Origin: Candidatus Solibacter usitatus
GTDB lineage: Bacteria; Acidobacteriota; Terriglobia; Bryobacterales; Bryobacteraceae
DNA length: 55,903 bases
Direction of reading: 5' to 3'
Assembly: GCA_016185465.1 (NCBI GenBank)
Contig: JACPNO010000085.1
Span: 1 to 55,903, forward strand
Part shown: positions 16,869 through 27,008 of the stretch, one piece after another
Numbering within the stretch: position 1 is the first letter of the stretch
How the letters are laid out: every line of letters begins with the position of its first letter
The notes under the pieces: model-generated
Seen by the model: the letters and a program-made list of their open reading frames with translations, nothing else
Database searches by the model: none
What the model was told of the DNA's origin: nothing
Translations under genes and position numbers: made by a program

Positions 16869-17161
16869 GGCTTGCGCGGCTCGCGCTTCTTGAACATCTT
16901 GAGCATGCGGTCGGTGATGAGAAATCCGCTCACTACGTTGAGCGTGGATGCCGTGACGGCGATAAATCCCAGCACGCGGCTCAGCGTGGAAGCGTCTTTT
17001 TCTCCCGTGATCAAAATCGCGCCCACTACGGCGATGGCCGAGATGGCGTTGGTGAGCGACATCAGCGGCGTGTGCAGCAGCGGAGAGACACGGCGGATCA
17101 GCTCAAAGCCCAGGAAGGCGGCAAGCATGAACACGTACACGCTCAGTTCGAGCGATTGCAT
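16865..17161 (-). CDS. pntAB: NAD(P) transhydrogenase alpha-2 (membrane) subunit
   Basis: A 98-residue small membrane subunit with three helices. It corresponds to the C-terminal membrane part of E. coli PntA, here encoded separately as in Rhodospirillum. The sequence SLELSVYVFMLAAFLGFELIR and the central FIAVTASTLNVVSGFLITDRML are typical. It lies 3 bases after the alpha-1 gene and overlaps pntB by 4 bases. Confidence 0.94.
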   Translation of the reverse strand: MQSLELSVYVFMLAAFLGFELIRRVSPLLHTPLMSLTNAISAIAVVGAILITGEKDASTLSRVLGFIAVTASTLNVVSGFLITDRMLKMFKKREPRKP

Positions 17162-17164
17162 GGC

Positions 17165-18355
17165 TTAGACGCCTTTCCCAACCAGCTCGGCGACGGCCGC
17201 CGGACCCAATCCCATTGCCTGGCGCACGCGCGGATGCAGGACCTCGCCGCCGTACGTCACCAGCGTTTCGAGCGTGATCTCGTCATCGAAATTCACCGCC
17301 AGATTGCCGTTCTGTATCAAGTGCTTTAAGAAAGTCGCGATGTTGCGGGCATACATTTGACTGGCATGATAAGGCGCGGCCGACGCCAGATTCAGCGGTC
17401 CCAGCACAGTGACGCCGCAGTCGACCACCGTTTCCCCCGCCCGCGTCAGCTCGCAATTGCCGCCGCGCTCCGCCGCCAAATCCACCACCACCGAGCCGGG
17501 GGCCATGCTGCGCACCATTTCCGCCGTAATCAGCACCGGCGCTTTCTGGCCTGGCACGGCGGCGGTGGTGATGATGACATCCTGCTCGCGCGCGACGGCG
17601 GCGATGAGGTCGCGCTGCCGCCGGTAAAAATCCTCGCCCATTGCCTTGGCGTAGCCGCCTTGGTCTTCGGCGCCCGCGCCGTCCACCGATAACTGGACAA
17701 ACTTCGCGCCCAGGCTCTCCACTTGCTCGCGAACCGCGGGCCGCAAATCGTAGCCGCTGACCACGGCGCCGAGGCGCCGAGCGGTGGCAATCGCCTGCAG
17801 CCCGGCCACGCCCGCACCCAAAACAAACACGCGCGCCGGCGCAATGGTGCCGGCAGCCGTCATGAGCATGGGAAATAAACGCGGCAGAGCTTCCGCCGCC
17901 AGCAGAACCGCGCGGTACCCCGCCACCGTCGCCATCGAAGACAACGCATCCATGCTCTGCGCCCTGGTGATGCGCGGCATCAGTTCCATGGCGAAAGTGG
18001 TCAAACCGCGCGCCGCCAAATCCGCGCATGCGCGTGGAGCGGTCAAGGCTTCGCAAAACCCGATGAGCACTTGTCCCTGGCGCAACAAGCTGAGATCCGC
18101 GCGGCCCTCCACGGGATTGGCGCCCAGAGTTCGCACTTGCAAAATCACGTCCGCCGCTTCAATCACGGCGGCGCGCTCCGGTTCGATGCGCGCGCCCTTT
18201 CCCCGGTATTCCTCGTCCCGGAATCCGGCCTGCAATCCGGCCGAGGCCTCAACCAAAAACTCGACCCCGCTCTTGGCCAGGACGTCCATGGCCTTCGGCG
18301 CCATCGCGACGCGCCGTTCCCCTGGAAACGTTTCTCGAATGATTCCGATTTTCAT
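17165..18355 (-). CDS. pntAA: NAD(P) transhydrogenase alpha-1 (NAD-binding) subunit
   Basis: A 396-residue soluble NAD(H)-binding domain I subunit. It opens MKIGIIRETFPGERRVAMAP, typical of the alanine dehydrogenase/transhydrogenase family, and has the Rossmann motif VLGAGVAGLQAIATARRLGA and the region EDQGGYAKAMGEDF. The three-gene arrangement (alpha-1, alpha-2, beta) is the split form. About 140 bases separate it from the divergent membrane protein gene at 18499; this gap should hold its promoter, but no strong box was singled out. Confidence 0.95.
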   Translation of the reverse strand: MKIGIIRETFPGERRVAMAPKAMDVLAKSGVEFLVEASAGLQAGFRDEEYRGKGARIEPERAAVIEAADVILQVRTLGANPVEGRADLSLLRQGQVLIGFCEALTAPRACADLAARGLTTFAMELMPRITRAQSMDALSSMATVAGYRAVLLAAEALPRLFPMLMTAAGTIAPARVFVLGAGVAGLQAIATARRLGAVVSGYDLRPAVREQVESLGAKFVQLSVDGAGAEDQGGYAKAMGEDFYRRQRDLIAAVAREQDVIITTAAVPGQKAPVLITAEMVRSMAPGSVVVDLAAERGGNCELTRAGETVVDCGVTVLGPLNLASAAPYHASQMYARNIATFLKHLIQNGNLAVNFDDEITLETLVTYGGEVLHPRVRQAMGLGPAAVAELVGKGV

Positions 18356-18498
18356 GGCCCTGATTACTGTGGCAACTCCCGGCTTCGTTATAACCAGTTT
18401 ACCGCGCCACGCGGAGTCTGCAGCATTAAGAGTGGCGATTCACGGCGTCCGGACGTTACGGCTATATAAGGTTTACTTCAACTTGTTAAGCTAGGACC

Positions 18499-19197
18499 TT
18501 GCCGCCTGCTCCCTTCCGGCCCAAATTCCGTGAACGAAATAAAGTCCACTACCGGCTGGCCCATTGGCCCATCTGGATCTTCGTCTTTCTCATCGCGCCC
18601 GGACCGCTTACATTTGATCTGATCGAGCACGGCTTCGACCAGCGCAGCGCCGCCTGGCTGGGCTTGGTGTTGCTTGCGACCGGCATAGCCGGGCTGCGCG
18701 GACGGCTGCCCGGCGTCGAGCCCCGGCCGTACATTCTGCGCTTTACCGAGGACAAGCCAAACCCGCTTTACCGGCGCGTTTGCTACACCTTCGCCTGGAG
18801 CGCGGCGTTGAGCTTTGCGCTGCTCAATGCCTTGGGACTGGCCGTGGCGGTGGTCACCGGCAAGTGGGTTCTGCGGCAGATTTACGTTTACGGATATTTT
18901 CCGCTGGCCGGCGCGATTTGGCTGGCGGGCGCGGTGGGCAGGCTGCCGCGCGTGAAGCCGTCGACGCAAGGCGAAGGCCACGAGCGCCGCTATTTCTACG
19001 GGACCGTGTGGGCGGTCTCGATCGCGCAGCCGGTGTTGGGCGTGCTTTGGAAATTGCTGCCCCGCAGCCGAATCGGCGACGCCGTCAAGCTGGCGGTTTT
19101 CACGGCGATCCTGGCGTTCATCGGAAATCTGGCGCGCAAAGGCGAACTGCCGCGAACAGCGCCCATCCTGCCGGGTGAAGAAATCATTTCGGATTAA
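18499..19197 (+). CDS. Membrane protein of unknown function
   Basis: A 232-residue protein whose only reasonable start in this frame is TTG 18499, preceded closely by AGGA. About four or five membrane helices are visible (WPIWIFVFLIAPGPLTF, AAWLGLVLLATGIAGL, FAWSAALSFALLNALGLAVAV, FPLAGAIWLAGAVG, and a weaker C-terminal one). Basic N-terminal residues and the loop GVEPRPYILRF are noticeable. No family is recognised. It is divergent from pntAA and converges with selB over a family C hairpin. Confidence 0.72.
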   Translation: MPPAPFRPKFRERNKVHYRLAHWPIWIFVFLIAPGPLTFDLIEHGFDQRSAAWLGLVLLATGIAGLRGRLPGVEPRPYILRFTEDKPNPLYRRVCYTFAWSAALSFALLNALGLAVAVVTGKWVLRQIYVYGYFPLAGAIWLAGAVGRLPRVKPSTQGEGHERRYFYGTVWAVSIAQPVLGVLWKLLPRSRIGDAVKLAVFTAILAFIGNLARKGELPRTAPILPGEEIISD

Positions 19198-19268
19198 GTG
19201 GGGCAGGTCCCCGACCTGCCGATTCGGATGCTGTTGCGTGTTTTGGCAGGTCGGGGACCTGCCCCACT
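19197..19268. terminator. Family C inverted repeat, probable two-way terminator
   Basis: A perfect 24-base inverted repeat: the arm at 19197-19220 pairs with 19245-19268 over a 24-base loop. Each arm also contains a smaller palindrome (CAGGTC/GACCTG). It fills the junction between the convergent membrane protein gene and selB, and its first base is the last base of the stop codon at 19197. A degenerate copy is at 28461-28560, so this is a repeat family. No T-run follows, so terminator function is inferred from position and stem strength. Confidence 0.8.
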
Positions 19269-19272
19269 GTTC

Positions 19273-21144
19273 CTACAGCACCAGCCGCTCATCGCCTTCT
19301 CTGCGCGTCACCCGCTCACGGTCCAGATACTCCAGCAGCGGGATGGCGTACTTGCGTGAGATCCCCGTCCAATCCTTGAACGCCGCCACGTTGAAGCGCT
19401 CGGCCTTGCGCGCGGCCAGCAGCGCGCGCAGCTGAGCAATCGCCGAGTGATGAAACACCAGTTCCTCCGAAACCCGCACCAGGCGCTTGTCGCGAATCAG
19501 AATTTGCAGTAGCGAGCGCGCCCGCGCGGTTTCCACTCCGGATTTGGCCAGCACTTCCGCAACAGCCGGCACCGCGAGGCCAGCCTGCTCGAAAGCGCGT
19601 TCGATCGCCGTGCGCGCCTGCTCTTCATCCTGCTGCAGCACCAGGCGGTGCGTCCGCAGGCGAACGGTCTCGCCTTCGGCGGCGAGATCCTTGGCATCCC
19701 CCAGCAGCGCGTCGAATACAAAGGGCTGCGCTTTGGGAAGCTCGCGCCCCCGCAATTCCTGTTTGGCAATGCCAGGCTGCAGAGGATTCTTGCGATGGAA
19801 TTCACGCACCGCCGCCGTGATCCGGTCGCGGGCGGATTGAAACCAGGCGCGATCAATCAGCCACGGCTGCGGCTGGCGGATCACCACGAATGCGCCGGCG
19901 CGCGCGATGGCGTCCAGGTCTTTTTCCGAAAGACCTGTACGCGAAACCAGCTGCGCCAGGCCGATGCCGTAGCCGGATTCCCGTACCAGCAACGCCACGC
20001 GCTCGGCCGCTGGGGCTTCGGCCAGGATCTTGAGCCGGGCCAAGGGATCGTCCGCCTTGCGGTAACGCACGCCGCCGGTGTCGAGCACCACGCCGCCGCC
20101 AATCGTGACCACAGGGGAAAACTTGCGAATGATGAAGCGATCGCCGGGCAGCAGCAGGGCCGGCTCCTTGAGCACCAGCCGCGCCACCGCGCTCTGGCCG
20201 GGTTGCAAAACCGCAGCCCCGCCCAGCAGCCGGACCTCGGCTTCAATTTCCGCGGTGCCGGCGTGAAAATGCACCGGGGCGCGGTGCTTCAAGGGCTTGG
20301 CGGAGGGCAGCAGATCCAGGCGGCAATCCAGAAGGCGCGTGGCCGCGAATCGTCCCGGCGGCGCCAGCACCATGCCGCGCAAGATTTCGCTGGGTTCGAT
20401 ATCGGCCAGGTTCAGCGCGGTTCGCTGGCCGGCGGCCGCGCGGTCGGCCGGTTTTCCGTACACTTGCACGCCGCGCACGCGCAGCCTCCGGCCGGTAGGG
20501 TACAGTTCAACTTCCTCCTCTCGGTTTACGGCGCCTGAAATCAATGTGCCCGTGATCACGGTGCCGAATCCCTTGGCGGAAAAAGCGCGGTCGATGGGCA
20601 GGCGGAAATGGCCCGCCGCACTTTTTTCGGCTGCATTTCCCGCAGCTTCTGTCAGCGCCGCCCGCAATTCGGAAATCCCCGCGCCGGTGGTAGAACTCAC
20701 CGGAATAATAGGCGCGCCCGCCAGGAACGAGCGCGCGACGAACTCCTCCACCTCCAGGCGCACCAGGTCCAGAATGTCGCGGTCCACCAAGTCGGCCTTG
20801 GTCAGCACCACGATGCCCTGGGAAATTCGCAGCAGGCGGCAAATATCGAAATGCTCGCGGGTTTGCGGCTTGATGGATTCTTCAGCCGCAATCACGAACA
20901 GCACCAGGTCGATGCCGCCCACGCCGGCCAGCATATTTTTGACAAAGCGCTCGTGGCCCGGCACATCGATGAAACCCAGGCGAAGCTGTGGCGTCAATTG
21001 CAGATGTGCGAAGCCGATGTCGATGGTGATGCCGCGCCGTTTTTCCTCTTCCAGCCGGTCGGCGTCGATGCCGGTGAGCGCCTTCACCAGCGCGGTTTTG
21101 CCGTGGTCGATGTGGCCGGCGGTGCCCACGATAATGTTTTTCAT
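19273..21144 (-). CDS. selB: Selenocysteine-specific elongation factor SelB
   Basis: A 623-residue GTPase that delivers selenocysteinyl-tRNA to UGA codons marked by a SECIS element. The canonical start [17 protein letters not shown] (G1 loop) fixes the start at ATG 21144. Also visible are RGITIDIGF (switch I), DVPGHERF (G3), TKADLVD (G4), an EF-Tu-like domain 2 and 3, and a C-terminal half of winged helices (for example [39 protein letters not shown]) that bind SECIS RNA. No selA, selD or selC was found in this window, nor an evident selenoprotein, so those must lie elsewhere if the system is complete. Its 5' end overlaps the divergent VWFA gene by 11 bases. Confidence 0.94.
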   Translation of the reverse strand: MKNIIVGTAGHIDHGKTALVKALTGIDADRLEEEKRRGITIDIGFAHLQLTPQLRLGFIDVPGHERFVKNMLAGVGGIDLVLFVIAAEESIKPQTREHFDICRLLRISQGIVVLTKADLVDRDILDLVRLEVEEFVARSFLAGAPIIPVSSTTGAGISELRAALTEAAGNAAEKSAAGHFRLPIDRAFSAKGFGTVITGTLISGAVNREEEVELYPTGRRLRVRGVQVYGKPADRAAAGQRTALNLADIEPSEILRGMVLAPPGRFAATRLLDCRLDLLPSAKPLKHRAPVHFHAGTAEIEAEVRLLGGAAVLQPGQSAVARLVLKEPALLLPGDRFIIRKFSPVVTIGGGVVLDTGGVRYRKADDPLARLKILAEAPAAERVALLVRESGYGIGLAQLVSRTGLSEKDLDAIARAGAFVVIRQPQPWLIDRAWFQSARDRITAAVREFHRKNPLQPGIAKQELRGRELPKAQPFVFDALLGDAKDLAAEGETVRLRTHRLVLQQDEEQARTAIERAFEQAGLAVPAVAEVLAKSGVETARARSLLQILIRDKRLVRVSEELVFHHSAIAQLRALLAARKAERFNVAAFKDWTGISRKYAIPLLEYLDRERVTRREGDERLVL

Positions 21145-22057
21145 CACGCCCGCTCTCATCCTACTACTAGCCGGCGCGGCTTCCGCCTGGCAGGAAGCCA
21201 CGTTCCGCGGCGGCATTTCGCTGGTTAAGGTGGACGCGCAGGTGCTGGATCGCAGCGGGCGCATCGTGGGCGGATTGCAGGCTTCCGATTTTCAAATTCT
21301 CGACGAGGGACAACCGCGGCAGATCGCGTATTTCGGACGCGAAACCGAGCCGCTCGACCTGGTGCTGCTGCTGGACGTCAGCGGCAGCATGTATCGCCAC
21401 CTGGAGTTATTGGCCGATGCGGCGCGCGCCTCGCTCAAGCAGCTCTACGCCGGCGATCGGGTGGCGGTAGCGCTGTTCGCGCGCAGCGCTGAAATCCGCC
21501 AGCCGCTCACCGAGGATTTGCGAGCGGTGGAAGAAGAAATGCACGATGCCGTGAACACGCGCAAACTAGGCAGCGGCACCGCCATCAACGTCGCCGTGGT
21601 CGCCACGGCGCACTATTTGCAAGAGCAGAAGCCGCGTGGACGGCGGGCGGTGCTGATCGTCACCGATAACGTGAGCCTCAATTACCTGGTGCCGGACGAA
21701 GAAGTGATCCGCCAGCTGTACGCCGCCGACGCCGTGCTGAATGGCATCCTGATCGGCAAGCAGAAGCGTCCCGCTCCGCCGCGGCCGGCGCGCTTTACCA
21801 ATTCGGATTTCACGCCGTCCAACATCTTCAAGCTGGCGGAGCAGACCGGCGGCGAGGCGGTCGAGGCCGGCAAGATCGGCGATTCGTTCCCGCAAATGAT
21901 TGAGCGCATCCGCGCGCGCTACAGCATACAGTACGCGGCTCCGGCCGCTGCGCCCGGCGCTTACCGCCACGTGCGCGTGGAGTTTTCACCCCAAGCTCCG
22001 GGCAAGCTGCGCGGCGCTACCATCCGGGCGCGCGCCGGCTACTATGCAGCGGAGTAG
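21134..22057 (+). CDS. VWFA-domain protein, acidobacterial exported type
   Basis: A 307-residue protein starting at ATG 21134 (GTG 21122 also possible). The N-terminus [19 protein letters not shown] is a signal peptide. A short beta domain ([26 protein letters not shown]) precedes a von Willebrand A domain with the MIDAS motif DVSGSMYRH, and downstream TAINVAV and VTDN. This arrangement matches the VWFA-related proteins that are strongly expanded in Acidobacteriota. The ligand is unknown. The start lies inside the selB coding region on the other strand; no room is left for a promoter between the two genes. Confidence 0.85.
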   Translation: MFFITPALILLLAGAASAWQEATFRGGISLVKVDAQVLDRSGRIVGGLQASDFQILDEGQPRQIAYFGRETEPLDLVLLLDVSGSMYRHLELLADAARASLKQLYAGDRVAVALFARSAEIRQPLTEDLRAVEEEMHDAVNTRKLGSGTAINVAVVATAHYLQEQKPRGRRAVLIVTDNVSLNYLVPDEEVIRQLYAADAVLNGILIGKQKRPAPPRPARFTNSDFTPSNIFKLAEQTGGEAVEAGKIGDSFPQMIERIRARYSIQYAAPAAAPGAYRHVRVEFSPQAPGKLRGATIRARAGYYAAE

Positions 22058-22079
22058 CCTGCTGCGATAACCTGAGACT

Positions 22080-23210
22080 TTGGAACTTACCAGCGCAATC
22101 CTGCTTATTCTTCTCGCCGGGTCGGTGGCCTACGCGCTGCTGACCATTCCGGCGGCGCGAAGCTATGTGCGGGCCGCCCCGCCCGCGCTGGCGCGAGTAA
22201 TTCCCATCAGCGTTCTGAAACCGCTGGCCGGCGTGGACGAAGGCCTGGAAGAAAATCTACGCAGCTTTTTCACCCAGCAATACGGCGAATTTGAGATTCT
22301 GCTGGCGGTGCGGCACGCAGACGACCCGGCGGTTGCGATCGTCGAAAAACTACAGCGCGAATTCCCCGCCGTGCAGGCGCAATTGGTTGTGACCGGGCAC
22401 CCGCCTTACCCCAACTCCAAGGTTTTTAAGCTGGAGGCCATGGTGAAACTCGCCCGCCACGACATTCTGGTGATGAGCGACAGCGACATTCGGGTTTCGC
22501 GCCGGCTGCTCGAAACCGTGGCACGCGAGTTTCAGGACCCGTCCGTGGGCGTGGTCACCTGCCCCTACCGCGCAGTAGCGGGCGCCAGCATCTGGAGCCA
22601 GCTGGAGGCCATCGGCCTGAACACGGAGTTTCTGGGAGGGGTCCTCACCCAGCGATTCCTGAACGGGATGGATTTTGCGCTCGGGCCGACGCTTGCCATC
22701 CGCCGGCAGGTGCTGGAAAAAATCCGCGGCTTCGATCACCTAAAGAATTACCTGGCTGAAGATTTCGTGCTCGGAAAACGCGTTGCCGCATCCGGCGCCT
22801 CGGTGGTGCTTTCCTGCGAGCGCATCGAGCATCGCATTGGCAGCCAGCGGTTTTGGCCGAACCTGGTTCATCGCCTGCGATGGGCGCGCAGCACGCGGCG
22901 GTCGCGGCCGGCCGGCTACGTCGGGCAGGTGTTTGCGCATTCGCTGCCGCTGGCGCTGGCCGCATGCGCCGTCCGCCCGCATTGGTGGGGGCTGGCGGCA
23001 GTCGCGTTAGCCGCTCGCGGGGCTTCGGCGGCGGTCGTGGCCGGATGGGTGCTCCACGATTCCACCACGGGGCGCAACTGGTGGATGATCCCCATACAGG
23101 ACCTGCTCAGCGCGCTGGTGTGGATCGCCGGCTTCTTTGGGAGTACGATTCACTGGCGGGGACAGACTTATAGCCTGCTGCCGGATGGGCGGTTTGAGCT
23201 GAAACAGTGA
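22080..23210 (+). CDS. HpnI/ceramide glucosyltransferase-like glycosyltransferase
   Basis: A 376-residue GT2/GT21-type glycosyltransferase beginning at TTG 22080. One helix at the N-terminus anchors it, with the catalytic domain on the cytoplasmic side and two or three C-terminal helices. Motifs are ISVLKPLAGVDEGLEENL, SDSDIRV (D134, D136 metal and sugar-nucleotide site), YLAEDFVLGKRV, and RLRWARSTRRSR, the basic (Q/R)xxRW-type motif. This matches hopanoid-associated HpnI, which makes N-acetylglucosaminyl hopanoid lipids, or a glycolipid synthase of the same family. No other hpn gene is next to it, so the acceptor is uncertain. Confidence 0.82.
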   Translation: MELTSAILLILLAGSVAYALLTIPAARSYVRAAPPALARVIPISVLKPLAGVDEGLEENLRSFFTQQYGEFEILLAVRHADDPAVAIVEKLQREFPAVQAQLVVTGHPPYPNSKVFKLEAMVKLARHDILVMSDSDIRVSRRLLETVAREFQDPSVGVVTCPYRAVAGASIWSQLEAIGLNTEFLGGVLTQRFLNGMDFALGPTLAIRRQVLEKIRGFDHLKNYLAEDFVLGKRVAASGASVVLSCERIEHRIGSQRFWPNLVHRLRWARSTRRSRPAGYVGQVFAHSLPLALAACAVRPHWWGLAAVALAARGASAAVVAGWVLHDSTTGRNWWMIPIQDLLSALVWIAGFFGSTIHWRGQTYSLLPDGRFELKQ

Positions 23211-23219
23211 ACCCAAACA

Positions 23220-23305
23220 CATTTCTCGCAGAGGCGCAGAGAACGCAGAGAAAATCTTAAGAAACAAAAAAGTTTTTGGTAGTTCTCTGCGTCCCTGCGA
23301 GAATT
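23220..23305. repeat. Family A palindromic repeat between convergent genes
   Basis: The left arm at 23220-23252 opens CATTTCTCGCAGAGGCGCAG; the right arm at 23283-23305 is its complement with about ten bases missing. It is one of five sites in the window with this sequence (others at 32457, 36432, 36674, 55692). It spans the gap between the glycosyltransferase and the S46 peptidase and could stop transcription from both sides. The repeat type is widespread in environmental bacterial genomes. Confidence 0.85.
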
Positions 23306-23306
23306 C

Positions 23307-25388
23307 TTAAAGGTTTTTTCCCGTCAGTTCTTCCACCAACCGGTTCGCCTGATGAATTTTCCGCAGCGCTTCGATGATTCCCGCCGAGTGCACCGACACT
23401 GCTCGCGACTCCTGGTCATCGTAAATGTAGTCCAGTACCAGCGATTGCAGGTTCCCGTCGAAAATGATGCCCACCACCTCGCCCTTCCGGTTCACTACCG
23501 GACTCCCGGAATTGCCGCCGATAATATCGGCCGTGCTGACGAAGTTGTACGGGGTCGCAAGATTGACCTGCCCCATCCGCTCGGTCCAGACTTTGGGCAA
23601 CTCGAACGGCTCTTTGTTGCCGTGCATCTCGGCATGGGCATAGGTGCCGCCCAGGGTGGTGGACCAGGGAACCTTTTTGCCGGCTTCGGTATAACCCTTG
23701 GCTTCGCCAAAAGCCAGCCGCAGGGTGAAGGTCGCGTCCGGATAGACGGTGGAACCATAGACCGCAAAACGGGCCTTGGCGATCTTGGCGTAGGCTTGCC
23801 GCTGCGGCTCATCCACCTGTTGCTCGACGGTCCGGCGAACACGGCGGCCGGCGGGGTCAACCAATTTCGCCAGCTGAATCATCGGATCCGTTGAGGCGTT
23901 GATCGCTTCGAGGCCGCCCTCGGCCAGCCGTTTGCGAACCGCCACGTCCTTGAGTTTGGTGCCCTGGATCAGCTCCGCAGCGCGATCGCGCGGCGATTTG
24001 CCGGCCAGCACCTTCTTCACCAGCTCGTTTTCAGCGCCCAGCACTTCGACCATCATGCCGAGTGAATCGGCCAGCTTCACCGTTTCCAGATCTTCGTAGA
24101 TCGGGGCTTCGGAGAATAACTGCATTTTGAGCGAGTCCATACCGGCGGCCGAATATTCGCGCAGGCGTTCGGCATTGGGTTTGGCGCCTTCTTCCGCCAT
24201 GCGCACCAGACGGAGAGCAATCGCGTACAGATCGCTGTTAAACGCGCGCGCGCGCTCCACCAGGTTGTACTCCTCGCGGATTTTCACCAGCGTTTTGAGC
24301 GAACCGGCCACCTGGTCCCAGGCATCGCCGTAGGCGGCTTTCAACTTGGGATCTTTGTTGACGGCGGCCTGCAGAGCTTTCTCCTCGGCGCGCTTCTTGT
24401 CCATGATGACGGGATCCTGCAAGCCGGCCAGCATGCCCAGGCGGGCTTTGCGGCTATTCTGGACGCCGAACAAGTCGTCTTCGGCGCGTCGCGCGTTCTC
24501 GAAGCTGCGGTCGGCGTAGCCCTTGAGAAGCACTTCCAGGCGGCGCAGCAGGTTTAAGCTATCGGGATTCACGCGGTCGCGCTGGTATTCCAGGTGAGCG
24601 ACGGTATCCAGGCGCTCGGTCCGGCCGGGATGCCCGGAGACGAAGATCAATTCCCCTTCGCTCGCGCCCGCTTCGCTCCATTTCAGGAAGTGCTCGATTT
24701 TCACCGGTTTGTCGGCTTCGTACACGCGGAAGAAGCAAACATCCAGGTCATAGCGCGGGTATTCGAAGTTGTCAGGATCGCCGCCGAAGAATGCGATCGC
24801 TTTAGGCGGCGCAAAAACCAGGCGGACGTCGGTGTATTTCTTGTAACCGTACAAGTGATATTGGCCGCCGTTATACAGCGTGACCACGTCGCTGCGCAGG
24901 CCGGTCTTGTCGGAAGACTCTTTCTCCAGATTGTTGATGGCGGCGCGGCGGGCTTTCTCGGCGGCGGCGGAGTCCATGCCGGGCTTTACGGCGGCCGTCA
25001 CGCGCTCCGTGACGTCGTCCAGGGTCATCAGCACGTTGAGCTCGAGATCGACGCACTTGGGCTCATCACCGTTGCCTTTGGCCTCGAAGCCGATCTTGAC
25101 GAAGTCTTTCTCCTTGCTGCTGATTTTCGCCAGGCAATCGGCACCCACGTGATGGTTGGTCATAACGAGGCCGTTGGCCGACACGAAGGATCCCGAGCCG
25201 CCATTGTTGAAGCGCACGGAGGACTTGCGCAGATGCTCGAGCCACGCCGGGGAGGGCTCAAACTTGTACTTATCTTTGAGCACTTTAAGCGGTGGGTTGT
25301 TGAAAAGCCACATGCCTTCATCGGCTTGGGACAAAGGCAGACACAAGGCGCACACAGCCAGCAGGGGGATGCTACGTTGGAGTTTCAT
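23307..25388 (-). CDS. S46 family dipeptidyl peptidase, DPP7-type
   Basis: A 693-residue exported serine peptidase that removes dipeptides from the N-terminus of oligopeptides in the periplasm. Signal peptide MKLQRSIPLLAVCALCLPLSQA, mature start DEGMWLFNNPP as usual in S46. Catalytic residues are the His of GLVMTNHHV (H80), an Asp in RYDLDVCFFRVY, and the Ser of GGNSGSPV (S627). Eighteen residues after the Ser is Gly in VGIIFDGN; in known enzymes Gly here goes with DPP7 (hydrophobic P1), while Arg goes with DPP11 (acidic P1). A helical domain lies between. The length is slightly below the usual 700-720. Confidence 0.93.
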   Translation of the reverse strand: MKLQRSIPLLAVCALCLPLSQADEGMWLFNNPPLKVLKDKYKFEPSPAWLEHLRKSSVRFNNGGSGSFVSANGLVMTNHHVGADCLAKISSKEKDFVKIGFEAKGNGDEPKCVDLELNVLMTLDDVTERVTAAVKPGMDSAAAEKARRAAINNLEKESSDKTGLRSDVVTLYNGGQYHLYGYKKYTDVRLVFAPPKAIAFFGGDPDNFEYPRYDLDVCFFRVYEADKPVKIEHFLKWSEAGASEGELIFVSGHPGRTERLDTVAHLEYQRDRVNPDSLNLLRRLEVLLKGYADRSFENARRAEDDLFGVQNSRKARLGMLAGLQDPVIMDKKRAEEKALQAAVNKDPKLKAAYGDAWDQVAGSLKTLVKIREEYNLVERARAFNSDLYAIALRLVRMAEEGAKPNAERLREYSAAGMDSLKMQLFSEAPIYEDLETVKLADSLGMMVEVLGAENELVKKVLAGKSPRDRAAELIQGTKLKDVAVRKRLAEGGLEAINASTDPMIQLAKLVDPAGRRVRRTVEQQVDEPQRQAYAKIAKARFAVYGSTVYPDATFTLRLAFGEAKGYTEAGKKVPWSTTLGGTYAHAEMHGNKEPFELPKVWTERMGQVNLATPYNFVSTADIIGGNSGSPVVNRKGEVVGIIFDGNLQSLVLDYIYDDQESRAVSVHSAGIIEALRKIHQANRLVEELTGKNL

Positions 25389-25466
25389 TCGAATCCTCTA
25401 GCCTCTTTCACTTAGGGTAGCATTCCGTTGGACGCGCAGGCATGCGCTACAGTAGGAATTCAAATC

Positions 25467-27008
25467 ATGGATCGATTCGAGGAAGTCCGACGCCGTCACG
25501 CAGCCGCCGAATTGGGCGGAGGCGAGGCGCGCCAGCAGAGGCAGCACCAGGAAGGCAAACTTTCGGCCCGCGAGCGTATTGAGCTGCTGCTCGACGAAAA
25601 ATCGTTCGAAGAGCTCGACAAGCTGGTTGCCCACCGCTGCCGCGATTTTGGCATGGAAGCCCAGACCGTCCCCGGCGACGGCTTCATCACCGGCTACGGA
25701 CGCATCGATGGGCGCCTGGTTTACGTCTTCGCTCAGGATTTCACGGTTTTTGGCGGATCCCTGTCCGAAGCCAACGCGCAAAAGATTTGCAAAGTGATGG
25801 ACATGGCGCTGAAAAATGGCGCGCCAGTGATCGGTTTGAATGATTCCGGCGGCGCGCGCATCCAGGAAGGCGTGCTGTCGCTGGGGGGCTATGCCGACAT
25901 CTTCCTGCGCAACACGCTGGCTTCCGGCGTGATCCCGCAAATCTCGGCCATCATGGGCCCGTGCGCCGGCGGCGCCGTCTATTCACCCGCCATCACCGAT
26001 TTCGTCTTCATGGTGGACCAGACCAGCTACATGTTCGTCACCGGTCCGGACGTCATCAAGACTGTGACCCACGAGGACGTCACCAAAGAGCGCCTGGGCG
26101 GGTCGATGACCCACAATTCCATCAGCGGCGTGGGCCACTTCGTCTCCCATGACGACGCCGAATGCCTGCGGACCATCCGCGAACTGCTGAGTTTCCTGCC
26201 GGCAAACAATCGGGAAGATCCGCCGCGGCGGCCCTGCACGGACCCGGTGAACCGCATGGATCCCGAGCTCGATACGCTGGTGCCGGAAGAGTCCAACCAG
26301 CCCTATGACATCAAGGACGTCATCCGCCGGGTGGTGGATGAAGGCTACTTTTTTGAGGTGCACGAACACTACGCCCAGAACATCGTAGTCGGGTTCGCGC
26401 GCATGGACGGAAGGCCGGTAGGCATCGTCGCCAACCAGCCGGCGTTCCTGGCAGGGTGCCTGGACATCAATTCCTCGGTGAAAGGCGCCCGCTTCGTGCG
26501 TTTCTGCGATGCGTTCAACATTCCGATCCTGACGTTCGAAGATGTACCTGGATTTCTGCCGGGCACGGAGCAGGAATTCGGCGGCATCATCCGTCACGGC
26601 GCGAAGTTGCTGTACGCCTATGCGGAGGCGACGGTCCCCAAGATCACCATCATCACGCGCAAAGCCTACGGCGGCGCCTACTGCGTGATGGGGTCGAAAC
26701 ATCTGCGCACCGATATCAACCTGGCGTACCCGACCGCCGAAATCGCGGTGATGGGGCCGGAGGGCGCCGTGAACATCGTCTACCGGCGTGAACTCGCCGC
26801 CGCGGCCGATAGCGAAGCGGTGCGCCTGCAAAAAATCGCCGAATTCCGCGAGCGATTCGCCAATCCGTTCGTCGCCGCGGAGCGCGGATTTGTCGACGAC
26901 GTCATCGAACCGCACGAAACCCGCCCCCGCGTCATCCAGGGTCTGCGCATGCTGGAGAACAAGGTGGACACCATGCCCAGAAAGAAACATGGCAACATTC
27001 CCCTCTAG
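25467..27008 (+). CDS. pccB: Acyl-CoA carboxylase carboxyltransferase (beta) subunit
   Basis: A 513-residue biotin-dependent carboxyltransferase of the propionyl-CoA carboxylase/methylmalonyl-CoA decarboxylase kind. The start at ATG 25467 gives [11 protein letters not shown]. The N-half has [18 protein letters not shown], the acyl-CoA site [14 protein letters not shown] and [12 protein letters not shown]; the C-half has [46 protein letters not shown] and the biotin-side GGAYCVMGS. No biotin carboxylase or carrier gene is adjacent, so its partner must lie elsewhere. The gene symbol follows the closest class; a methylmalonyl-CoA or general acyl-CoA enzyme is also possible. Confidence 0.9.
   Translation: MDRFEEVRRRHAAAELGGGEARQQRQHQEGKLSARERIELLLDEKSFEELDKLVAHRCRDFGMEAQTVPGDGFITGYGRIDGRLVYVFAQDFTVFGGSLSEANAQKICKVMDMALKNGAPVIGLNDSGGARIQEGVLSLGGYADIFLRNTLASGVIPQISAIMGPCAGGAVYSPAITDFVFMVDQTSYMFVTGPDVIKTVTHEDVTKERLGGSMTHNSISGVGHFVSHDDAECLRTIRELLSFLPANNREDPPRRPCTDPVNRMDPELDTLVPEESNQPYDIKDVIRRVVDEGYFFEVHEHYAQNIVVGFARMDGRPVGIVANQPAFLAGCLDINSSVKGARFVRFCDAFNIPILTFEDVPGFLPGTEQEFGGIIRHGAKLLYAYAEATVPKITIITRKAYGGAYCVMGSKHLRTDINLAYPTAEIAVMGPEGAVNIVYRRELAAAADSEAVRLQKIAEFRERFANPFVAAERGFVDDVIEPHETRPRVIQGLRMLENKVDTMPRKKHGNIPL

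Noticed and set aside
20297-21133. A long 5' extension of the VWFA gene frame
   Set aside because: It runs antisense through selB and lacks any domain; the signal peptide marks the true start near 21134.
25983-26990. A 335-codon open frame opposite the acyl-CoA carboxylase gene
   Set aside because: Shadow of the conserved carboxyltransferase, no start site or domain.
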